From the NCBI GenBank assembly GCA_009923375.1, contig RFTO01000094.1, forward strand, positions 1-5,310: 5,310 bases of DNA. The letters run 5' to 3'. Made by a program: the position numbers and the translations under genes. The DNA comes from Actinomycetota bacterium. Lineage in GTDB: Bacteria; Actinomycetota; Actinomycetes; S36-B12; UBA5976. Of the stretch, positions 1 to 4,759 are shown one piece after another; within the stretch, counting starts at the first letter, position 1, and every line of letters starts with the position of its first letter. Below the pieces are notes generated by a model that worked only from the letters and a program-made list of their open reading frames with translations, did not search any database and was not told where the DNA came from.

Positions 1-1
1 T

Positions 2-616
2 CCGCTAATCGAAACCCTCATGGCGGCCACTCCGCTTCAGCAATTCAGCTCCTGGTTCCGTGAGGCTGTTGATGCGCACTTGCCCGAACCGAATGCCATG
101 GTGTTGTCAACCGCAGATGGACAGGGCAACCTCACTAGTCGAACAGTGCTGATGAAGGACATAGGCCCAGCGGGCATCACCTTCTTCACCAATCACGATT
201 CGACAAAAGGGCAAGCCATCGCCGCCCACCCGCAGGTGTCAGTTGTATTTCCGTGGTACCAGTTGCAGCGGCAGGTGTGTATCTCGGGAGTGGCTCAACT
301 CATCAATCGAGACGAAGTGGATGAGTACTTCGCGACAAGACCTCGCGATAGCCAGCTTGGCGCGTGGGCTAGCGCGCAGTCGACGATTATCAAATCCGCA
401 GAAGTGCTGCAGGCAGCGTTCCAGGAAGCCGCAGCAAGATTCCCAGGAAACATCCCAACCCCGCCGCATTGGGGTGGTTACCGCATCGCGGTGAGCACGA
501 TCGAGTTCTGGTCCGGGCGACCGTCACGACTTCACGACCGCCTGCGCTACGCAAGGATTAGTGAAGGCGGGCTGGATGATGCCGCTTCGTGGGTGCTGGA
601 ACGGTTGTCCCCTTGA
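2..616 (+). CDS. pdxH: Pyridoxamine/pyridoxine 5'-phosphate oxidase (5' end outside window)
   Basis: This FMN-dependent cytosolic enzyme oxidises pyridoxamine or pyridoxine 5'-phosphate to pyridoxal 5'-phosphate (PLP), the last step of PLP synthesis or salvage. Numbered from the Met at nt 20, the FMN-site motif RTVLMK spans 41-46, followed by TFFTN (54-58) and STKG (61-64). The PLP phosphate ligands Tyr103, Arg107 and Ser111 lie in YFATRPRDSQLGAW. The C-terminal part has PPHWGGYR (148-155) and GRPSRLHDRLRY (166-177), with the active-site Arg170 and His172. The frame stays open to the left edge, and its residues PLIETLMAATPLQQF match the usual actinobacterial lead-in (L-x-E-x-x-L-A-A-x-P-L-x-Q-F). 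The ATG at nt 20 is therefore probably internal and the gene begins before the window. The family is usually about 210-220 residues; 198 follow the nt-20 Met. The TGA stop overlaps the likely start of the exporter gene, suggesting co-transcription. Function is near certain; the start is unseen. Confidence 0.95.
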   Translation, partial: PLIETLMAATPLQQFSSWFREAVDAHLPEPNAMVLSTADGQGNLTSRTVLMKDIGPAGITFFTNHDSTKGQAIAAHPQVSVVFPWYQLQRQVCISGVAQLINRDEVDEYFATRPRDSQLGAWASAQSTIIKSAEVLQAAFQEAAARFPGNIPTPPHWGGYRIAVSTIEFWSGRPSRLHDRLRYARISEGGLDDAASWVLERLSP

Positions 617-1947
617 GTTTGTTACGAAAGGTGTTCGCTGATACCCGCCCTTTGAAGGTCAAGGAATTTCGCCGACTGTGGACCGCATATGTGGTGGCAA
701 ATATCGGCCAGATGATGACCTCTGTTGCAGTGGCGCTAGAGATGTGGAATCTCACGCATTCCTCGCTGGCGGTCGGCTTTATCGGCGTATGCCAATTCGT
801 CCCGCTTGTGATTCTCGGGCTTTACGGTGGAGCGCTGTCCGATGTACTTGACCGAAGACTTGTCGGACTGTGGGCCTCTATTGGCTTGATGGTGTCGTCT
901 GCGCTACTGCTCACCCACGGCCTTCTGGGCATTCACTCGACGACTTGGCTTTATGCAGTCGTGGCTATGCAGTCTTGCTGCTTCGCTCTGGGTAATCCAG
1001 CAAGACAAGCGATGATTCCTCGCCTGATTGGTAAGGAACTGCTGCCCGCAGCAAACGCCTTGAGCATGGTGTCCTTCAACACAGGGATGACAATCGGACC
1101 ACTCATCGGCGCGACAGTCATCGCCACCACGGGGCATGTCTGGAGTGTTTATGCCATCGATGCAATCGCCTTCTCGGGTGTCGTGTATGCGACGTTCCGA
1201 TTGCCCTCAATGCCGCCGATGCAAGAGAACCAAGAGCGCAGAGCAGGGCTGGCAAGCGTTATCGAAGGGCTCAGATTCCTCAAAGGCCGCCGTAACCTAC
1301 AGATGTCGCTGCTGATTGACATCATCGCCATGGTGCTCGGCATGCCACGCGCACTCTTCCCTGCAATCGCGTCGAACTGGTACCACGCCGGTGCTAACGA
1401 AGCGCGCATCAGTGCCTTGGTCGGGATCCTGACCGCGGCCCCAGCTGCCGGCGCGATTCTTGCTGGGCTTCTGTCCGGGCCACTGCAGCGAATCCATGCA
1501 CACGGCAGGGCAGTCGCCATCTCGGTGGTGGCGTGGGGGCTTGCCATCGCTGGCTTTGGGTTGACTCGGAATCTCGTGATTGCGGTAGTGCTACTCGCGT
1601 TGGCAGGTGCGGCTGACACCGTTAGTGCGGTATTCAGGTCCACCATGATGCAGTCCGCTGCGCCAGATGAATTCCGAGGCCGCTTGCAAGGTGTGTTCAC
1701 TGTCGTCGTGGCAGGAGGACCGCGGCTGGGGGACTTGGAAGCGGGTTATGTCGCCACAGCGGTGAGCCTCCCGTTCTCAGTCGTCAGCGGCGGTTGCTTC
1801 GCCGTCGGGAGTTCTGGGCATACGACGCGCGGCACCCGGTTCCCTAAACAAACGAGACCCCACGCGGATTCCTGTGCCCGCAATTCACTGCACAGGCTTA
1901 ACCGCAAACTAGGCGCAGCGTCCGCAAACGTTTGCCTGTTGGATTAA
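613..1947 (+). CDS. MFS transporter, EntS/MFS_3-like exporter, with frameshifted C-terminus
   Basis: This is an inner-membrane major facilitator protein of the type annotated as MFS_3 or enterobactin-exporter (EntS)-like. The substrate cannot be read from the sequence. The likely start is TTG 613, which overlaps the pdxH stop (TTGA); ATG 589 is also in frame but lies inside pdxH, and GTG 631 is possible. From TTG 613, helices are visible at about 23-45, 53-75, 84-106, 111-130, 148-172, 176-195, 231-254, 264-288, 300-318, 320-340 and 357-392. The motif-A loop GALSDVLDRR lies near 73-82. The repeat-two signature PDEFRGRLQG, then VVVAGGPRLGD, lies near 351-374. After VSGGCFAVG (about residue 399) the sequence stops looking like a transporter: the last ~46 residues are polar and the twelfth helix is absent. 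A family-like tail occurs in another frame (nt 1812-1847), so the natural gene probably ended at 1847. The frame used here runs to 1947 and overlaps the end of the convergent photolyase gene. Whether the product is functional is uncertain. Confidence 0.85.
   Translation: MSLLRKVFADTRPLKVKEFRRLWTAYVVANIGQMMTSVAVALEMWNLTHSSLAVGFIGVCQFVPLVILGLYGGALSDVLDRRLVGLWASIGLMVSSALLLTHGLLGIHSTTWLYAVVAMQSCCFALGNPARQAMIPRLIGKELLPAANALSMVSFNTGMTIGPLIGATVIATTGHVWSVYAIDAIAFSGVVYATFRLPSMPPMQENQERRAGLASVIEGLRFLKGRRNLQMSLLIDIIAMVLGMPRALFPAIASNWYHAGANEARISALVGILTAAPAAGAILAGLLSGPLQRIHAHGRAVAISVVAWGLAIAGFGLTRNLVIAVVLLALAGAADTVSAVFRSTMMQSAAPDEFRGRLQGVFTVVVAGGPRLGDLEAGYVATAVSLPFSVVSGGCFAVGSSGHTTRGTRFPKQTRPHADSCARNSLHRLNRKLGAASANVCLLD
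1812..1847 (+). other. Displaced native C-terminus of the MFS exporter gene (out of frame)
   Basis: Reading from nt 1812, which is shifted relative to the exporter frame, gives FWAYDARHPVP followed by TAA at 1845-1847. A short aromatic-Y-D-A-R-x-P tail just after the last helix is, as I recall, typical of this MFS family. Only 17 nt separate the in-frame VSGG (ending 1794) from this tail, whereas a full helix needs roughly 45-50 nt. The simplest reading is loss of about 25-35 nt, not a multiple of three, between about nt 1795 and 1811. This may be a real mutation or a sequencing/assembly error. Confidence 0.65.
1871..1896. repeat. 7-bp inverted repeat, possible weak transcription terminator
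   Basis: CCTGTGC (1871-1877) and GCACAGG (1890-1896) are perfect inverted copies with a 12-nt loop. They lie 23 bp after the presumed original exporter stop (1847) and 47 bp beyond the photolyase stop, between convergent genes, where a terminator is expected. No U-rich tract follows on either strand and the loop is long, so intrinsic termination is uncertain. Confidence 0.4.
1902..1929 (+). repeat. Direct repeat CCGCAAAC x2, 20 bp apart
   Basis: CCGCAAAC occurs at 1902-1909 and again at 1922-1929, exactly 20 bp apart start to start, close to two helical turns. The second copy supplies most of the left half of the adjacent 12-bp palindrome. This spacing would suit two protein contacts on the same face of the DNA. 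Two 8-bp matches could also be chance. Confidence 0.4.
1924..1935. promoter_or_regulatory. Perfect 12-bp palindrome, LacI-family operator-like
   Basis: GCAAACGTTTGC is a perfect palindrome centred on the CG between nt 1929 and 1930. Operators of LacI-family regulators have this form; the E. coli PurR box contains GCAAACGTTT. The odd feature is its place: 8 bp past the photolyase stop codon and within the frameshifted extension of the exporter gene. No start codon of a recognised gene is nearby, so a role as an operator is inferred from form only. Confidence 0.4.
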
Positions 1948-3308
1948 GGGGCGACTTTGATCTCTTGATAGCGCGCAAGCGACTCATCGCGTTCGGTTGC
2001 ATGGTCCACGATGCGCGTTGGATAACCGTGCTTGTAACCATCGAGTTCATCCCATGGTTCGTGGGCGGCGGGCCCACGAAGGTGCCGCAGCTCCGGGATG
2101 TACTCGCGTATGTAAGCGCCTTCCGGGTCGAAGCGAAGTCCTTGCGTGGTCGGGTTGAACACTCGGAAGTACGGCGCTGCATCGGTGCCGCACCCGGCCG
2201 TCCACTGCCAGCCGTGCTGGTTGCTTGCAACATCAGCATCGCGCAGATAGCGCATAAACCATTCCGCACCTTGGGTCCATTCGAGGTGCAGGTCCTTCAC
2301 AAGGAACGATGCGACGATCATCCGCACCCGATTGTGGATCCATCCCTCGCGCTGCAATTGACGCATACCGGCATCCACGATCGGGTATCCCGTGCGTCCC
2401 TGCGTCCATGCAGTGAAGTGCTCCTGCGCAGCGGGACCGGTGTTGTAGCGCATGCCAACGAAGCGTTGATCAAGGTAGTCATGTTCGGTCGCTGGGTTGT
2501 TCCACAACACATCGGCGTAGAACTCTCGCCATGCTAGCTCCTTGCGATACACCTCGTGTCCCTTGAACTCGCCAAGGTCTGCGAGCATCGTCCTGACATG
2601 GATCTCCCCAAATCTCAGGTAGCCCGACATCTGCGACGTGCTGTCGAAATCGGGCCGATCGCGGTTATCGGCGTAATCCATGAGGGCTGTCTCTGCGAAG
2701 TGTTTCCACCTCTGTAGAGCGGCCGCTTCGCCTGCAGGCAACAGGACCATACCTTCAAGGTCAGGTCTGGCCGGTAACGGCTCACTTCCTATACGGGCGA
2801 TGAGTTCCTCTGCCCAAGGAATATCCGCGGGTGGGTTGACAGGTCCTCGCCAGCCGTGAACTAGCCAGGCTTTGTAGAAGGGGGAATAGACGCGGTAGGG
2901 CGTTCCATCTGCTTTCGCCACTCGTCCTGGCGCCACTGCATACGGGCTGCCAGTGCGCACTAAAGGCACGCCTTGCTCGTAAAGCCGTGCCTCAACATCC
3001 ATGTCACGAGCAGCGCCGGCGGGCTCGTAGTCCGCGGCGCAGTGGACGGCCGTAGCAGCGATCTCTTTAACCACTTGCGGAACTACATCACGAGGGTCGC
3101 CGTAGCGGATGACCAGCGCTCCGCCGCAGGCCCGCGCGAGTGCACTGAGCGAATCCACTTGGTACGCGCGCATGGCAGCGCCAGCGGTGTCGAAGAACTG
3201 TGGGTCGATGACGAACAGCGGGACCACCTGCCCCGCATCGCATGCGGCATTGAGCGCAGGGTTATCGCCCAACCGTAGGTCGCGGCGAAACCAGAGAAGG
3301 GAAGTCAT
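1944..3308 (-). CDS. phr: Deoxyribodipyrimidine photolyase, class I CPD type
   Basis: This light-driven flavoprotein splits cyclobutane pyrimidine dimers in DNA. The N-terminal antenna (Rossmann-like) domain starts with the hallmark LLWFRRDLRLGDNPAL (4-19). The helical FAD domain follows from about 205: STSQMSGYLRFGEI (223-236), KELAWREFY (256-264), WTQGRTGYPIVDAGMRQL (301-318), GWIHNRVRMIVASF (322-335), and ASNQHGWQW (361-369) followed by TDAAPYFRVFNPTTQG (375-390). By alignment to E. coli PhrB from memory, Glu257/Trp260 match Glu274/Trp277, Asn326/Met330 match Asn341/Met345, and Asn363 matches the flavin-contact Asn378. Asn rather than His at 326 favours CPD over (6-4) repair. Trp367 and Trp344 match the first two tryptophans of the electron-transfer triad. 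No Trp occurs between 270 and 300, where the distal one belongs. The length of 454 residues is normal. The ATG is fixed by the N-terminal motif, and no Shine-Dalgarno is seen. The antenna pigment cannot be told from the sequence. Confidence 0.96.
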   Translation of the reverse strand: MTSLLWFRRDLRLGDNPALNAACDAGQVVPLFVIDPQFFDTAGAAMRAYQVDSLSALARACGGALVIRYGDPRDVVPQVVKEIAATAVHCAADYEPAGAARDMDVEARLYEQGVPLVRTGSPYAVAPGRVAKADGTPYRVYSPFYKAWLVHGWRGPVNPPADIPWAEELIARIGSEPLPARPDLEGMVLLPAGEAAALQRWKHFAETALMDYADNRDRPDFDSTSQMSGYLRFGEIHVRTMLADLGEFKGHEVYRKELAWREFYADVLWNNPATEHDYLDQRFVGMRYNTGPAAQEHFTAWTQGRTGYPIVDAGMRQLQREGWIHNRVRMIVASFLVKDLHLEWTQGAEWFMRYLRDADVASNQHGWQWTAGCGTDAAPYFRVFNPTTQGLRFDPEGAYIREYIPELRHLRGPAAHEPWDELDGYKHGYPTRIVDHATERDESLARYQEIKVAP

Positions 3309-3314
3309 GACAGC

Positions 3315-3320
3315 AGGCTA
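3315..3320 (-). promoter_or_regulatory. Candidate -10 box of phr (leaderless)
   Basis: On the minus strand TAGCCT (TAnnnT) ends 6 nt before the phr ATG, which would place the transcription start at or next to the start codon. No purine-rich ribosome binding site lies between them. The -35 is poor: TTGCTC at 3341-3346 has a 20-bp spacer. The same 89-bp interval (3309-3397) contains the palindrome GGCGCGCGCC at 3327-3336 and a pyrimidine-rich stretch at 3353-3370. I see no DtxR-type iron box in it. Confidence 0.4.
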
Positions 3321-3385
3321 GGGGCAGGCGCGCGCCAGCGGAGCAACGACATGTCCCATCCCCACCACCCCGCGGAGTTATCCGA

Positions 3386-3391
3386 CACAAT
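3386..3391 (+). promoter_or_regulatory. Candidate -10 box of ideR (leaderless)
   Basis: CACAAT ends 6 nt before the GTG start of the regulator gene, with no Shine-Dalgarno in the gap (GACCCT), which fits a leaderless mRNA. No recognisable -35 hexamer stands 16-18 bp upstream. The stretch CAATGACCCTGTG (3388-3400) is nearly repeated at the start of the dehydrogenase gene at 4750-4762. Confidence 0.35.
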
Positions 3392-3397
3392 GACCCT

Positions 3398-4099
3398 GTG
3401 AGTCACGATTTAATCGACACTGCGGAGATGTACCTGCGCACCGTGTACGAGCTACGCGAAGAGGGCATTGTCCCCATGCGCGCGCGGATCGCCGAACGCC
3501 TGGGTCAGAGCAACCCGACTGTGTCGCAAACGGTTGCCAGGCTTGAGCGCGATGGGTTCCTTACAGTCGCTGAGAGCGACCGCCATCTCGAGTTAACGGA
3601 CGAGGGTCTACGCATTGCCATCGCGGTCATGCGCAAGCACCGGTTGGCGGAGCGGTTGCTCACCGACATTTTGGGACTCGATCTTGTGGACGTGCACGAG
3701 GAAGCCTGCCGCTGGGAGCATGTCATCAGCGAGACAGTTGAGCGACGTTTGATCGAGATACTCGACACCCCGAAGGTGTCGCCATTTGGCAATCCGATTC
3801 CCGGGCTCTCAGAGTTGACTGGGGGTGCAGTCGGCGACGGTGCAGCCGCGGACGGAGCCACCCTGCGCGAATTGTGTGATGACGGCATCCGTCAGGCGAC
3901 GGTGCTGCGGATTTCCGAGATGGTTCAGCACGCCACTGAGGCGATGGCGAATCTGTTGCAGGTCGGGCTCTTACCTGGTACTGAGATTGGCCTAGCTGCC
4001 GACGGAGATCTCGTAGTCGTCAGCGTAGAAGGATCACAAACGTCACTGCCATCGGCAATCGCTGAAGGTATCTGGGCGGTTGTAATCCAAACAGGCTGA
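3398..4099 (+). CDS. ideR: Iron-dependent transcriptional repressor, DtxR/IdeR family
   Basis: This cytosolic metal-sensing repressor binds 19-bp iron boxes when loaded with Fe(II), controlling iron uptake, storage and siderophore genes. The winged helix-turn-helix is at about 5-75 (recognition helix around SNPTVSQTVARLERDG, 38-53). The dimerisation and metal domain is at about 76-145, with KHRLAERLLTDILGLD (80-95), EEACRWEHV (101-109) and SPFGNPIPG (128-136). An SH3-like domain follows to residue 233. By alignment to C. diphtheriae DtxR from memory, all metal ligands are present: primary-site Met11, Cys104, Glu107 and His108; ancillary-site His81, Glu85, His100, Glu174 and Gln177. The Cys in the primary site and the long C-terminal domain argue for the iron-sensing DtxR/IdeR clade over the shorter manganese regulator MntR. 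The GTG start is fixed because DLIDTAEMYLRT aligns with the family N-terminus. The linker at 141-157 is Gly/Ala/Asp-rich. It is divergent from phr and convergent with bioY; no target iron box is visible in the window. Confidence 0.96.
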   Translation: MSHDLIDTAEMYLRTVYELREEGIVPMRARIAERLGQSNPTVSQTVARLERDGFLTVAESDRHLELTDEGLRIAIAVMRKHRLAERLLTDILGLDLVDVHEEACRWEHVISETVERRLIEILDTPKVSPFGNPIPGLSELTGGAVGDGAAADGATLRELCDDGIRQATVLRISEMVQHATEAMANLLQVGLLPGTEIGLAADGDLVVVSVEGSQTSLPSAIAEGIWAVVIQTG

Positions 4100-4111
4100 A
4101 TGTCTTAGCCT
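4093..4111 (+). terminator. Hairpin over the ideR stop codon, weak terminator candidate
   Basis: AGGCTGA (4093-4099) pairs with TTAGCCT (4105-4111) as a 7-bp stem with one G-U pair and a 5-nt loop (ATGTC). The stem contains the last two codons' end and TGA stop of ideR and sits in the 18-bp gap before the convergent bioY stop. No U-tract follows on the plus strand. On the minus strand the G-U pair becomes an A-C mismatch, but GTTTGGATT follows. It may act weakly in either direction. Confidence 0.35.
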
Positions 4112-4117
4112 CCGGAT

Positions 4118-4726
4118 CTACTTCTTGCGCTCCACCAAGGCCCAGGTGGATGGCAGCAGTGCAGCCGCGATTAAAACCTTCACCATGTCCGGTGCGACAA
4201 ACGGCACTAGCCCCGAGGTGAGCGCAGCCGTCCAGTTGTTACCCAGCATCGAGGCCAGCCACGGCACGCCGAAGGCGTAAACCGTCACAGTTCCCAGAGC
4301 CATCGTTGCGATGGTGCCTGCTGGTGTACGAGTCCAACCGCGCTCGGCGAAGGATCCCACGACCATTGCAGCTGCGATGAACCCGATGATGTAACCGAAT
4401 GTGTACTGCGGGAAACCTGCTGCCCCACCTGCAAGCCACGGCACTCCGGCGATACCGAGGGCGCCGTACAGCGCCATGCTCAGCGATCCGCGGCGGGTGC
4501 CAAGGGCGCCGGCGGCAAGCAGAACGCCAAGGGTCTGACCCGTGAAGGGCACGACAATCCCTGGGACGTAATAGCTCACCTGCGCGAGCAAGCCAACGAA
4601 GGCCGCAGCGGCCGTGATCACGATGGCATCCCAGACGCGCGTACTGGGGGCGAAATCGGCCAGAACGCGTCGACCGAACGCGGTTTGTGACGAGTGAGAC
4701 GCGGGGACAGTCAGCGGTGTGCTCAT
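4118..4726 (-). CDS. bioY: Biotin ECF transporter substrate-binding component BioY
   Basis: BioY is the small membrane protein that binds biotin for uptake, working with the ECF ATPase/EcfT module (BioMN or a shared one) or, as reported for some solitary BioY proteins, alone. The 202-residue product fits the family (about 180-200) and shows six hydrophobic segments near 32-50, 57-76, 80-98, 109-125, 138-158 and 173-196. Family motifs are VPFTGQTLGVLL (59-70), LGTRRGSLSMALYGALGIAG (75-94), FGYIIGFIAAAMV (110-122) and GLVPFVAPDMVKVLIAA (172-188), with Asp180 and Lys183 in the conserved D-x-x-K. The start chosen is ATG 4726. The frame is open further upstream to 5170, but that part is antisense to the dehydrogenase gene and is not BioY-like. 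No bioM, bioN or biotin-synthesis gene is in the window. It faces away from the dehydrogenase gene, with 33 bp between start codons. Confidence 0.94.
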   Translation of the reverse strand: MSTPLTVPASHSSQTAFGRRVLADFAPSTRVWDAIVITAAAAFVGLLAQVSYYVPGIVVPFTGQTLGVLLAAGALGTRRGSLSMALYGALGIAGVPWLAGGAAGFPQYTFGYIIGFIAAAMVVGSFAERGWTRTPAGTIATMALGTVTVYAFGVPWLASMLGNNWTAALTSGLVPFVAPDMVKVLIAAALLPSTWALVERKK

Positions 4727-4734
4727 GAGGGCAA

Positions 4735-4740
4735 AGGGTA
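4735..4740 (-). promoter_or_regulatory. Candidate -10 box of bioY
   Basis: On the minus strand TACCCT (TAnnnT) ends 8 nt before the bioY ATG, with TTTGCCCTC leading to the start and no Shine-Dalgarno, compatible with a leaderless or near-leaderless transcript. No -35 match is seen, and any -35 contact would fall at the start of the opposite gene. A lone TGAAC half-site lies just upstream on this strand (4747-4751). Confidence 0.3.
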
Positions 4741-4747
4741 GCGGGTG

Positions 4748-4753
4748 TTCAAT
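4748..4753 (+). promoter_or_regulatory. Candidate -10 box of the aldehyde dehydrogenase gene
   Basis: TTCAAT ends 6 nt before ATG 4760, the same spacing as at ideR and phr, and the gap GTCCCT holds no Shine-Dalgarno. It is only 7 bp from the back-to-back candidate box of bioY, so the two promoters would share or contest the same DNA. No convincing -35 is present. Confidence 0.35.
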
Positions 4754-4759
4754 GTCCCT

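Noticed and set aside
589..612. ATG 589 as the exporter start
   Set aside because: It would overlap pdxH by 28 bp and add residues (MGAGTVVP) unlike an exporter N-terminus; TTG 613 overlapping the stop is more natural, although not proven.
1149..1700. 183-residue minus-strand reading frame opposite the exporter gene
   Set aside because: It is rich in Ala, Ser, Pro and Arg, as expected from antisense of membrane-protein codons, with no family resemblance.
1811..1847. Programmed ribosomal frameshift in the exporter gene
   Set aside because: There is no slippery heptamer before the break, and a simple frame change would still leave the last helix missing, so a deletion fits better.
1932..2537. 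201-residue plus-strand reading frame opposite phr
   Set aside because: It is antisense to the conserved FAD-binding domain of photolyase; its low-complexity composition reflects the opposite strand.
3315..3330. Possible DtxR iron box around TAGCCT upstream of phr
   Set aside because: Only the central 6-7 bases resemble the iron-box centre; the flanks lack the TTAGG/CCTAA arms, and the hexamer is better explained as a -10 box.
4747..4751. BioQ-type biotin operator upstream of bioY
   Set aside because: Only one TGAAC half-site (minus strand) is seen; no matching inverted half lies at operator spacing.
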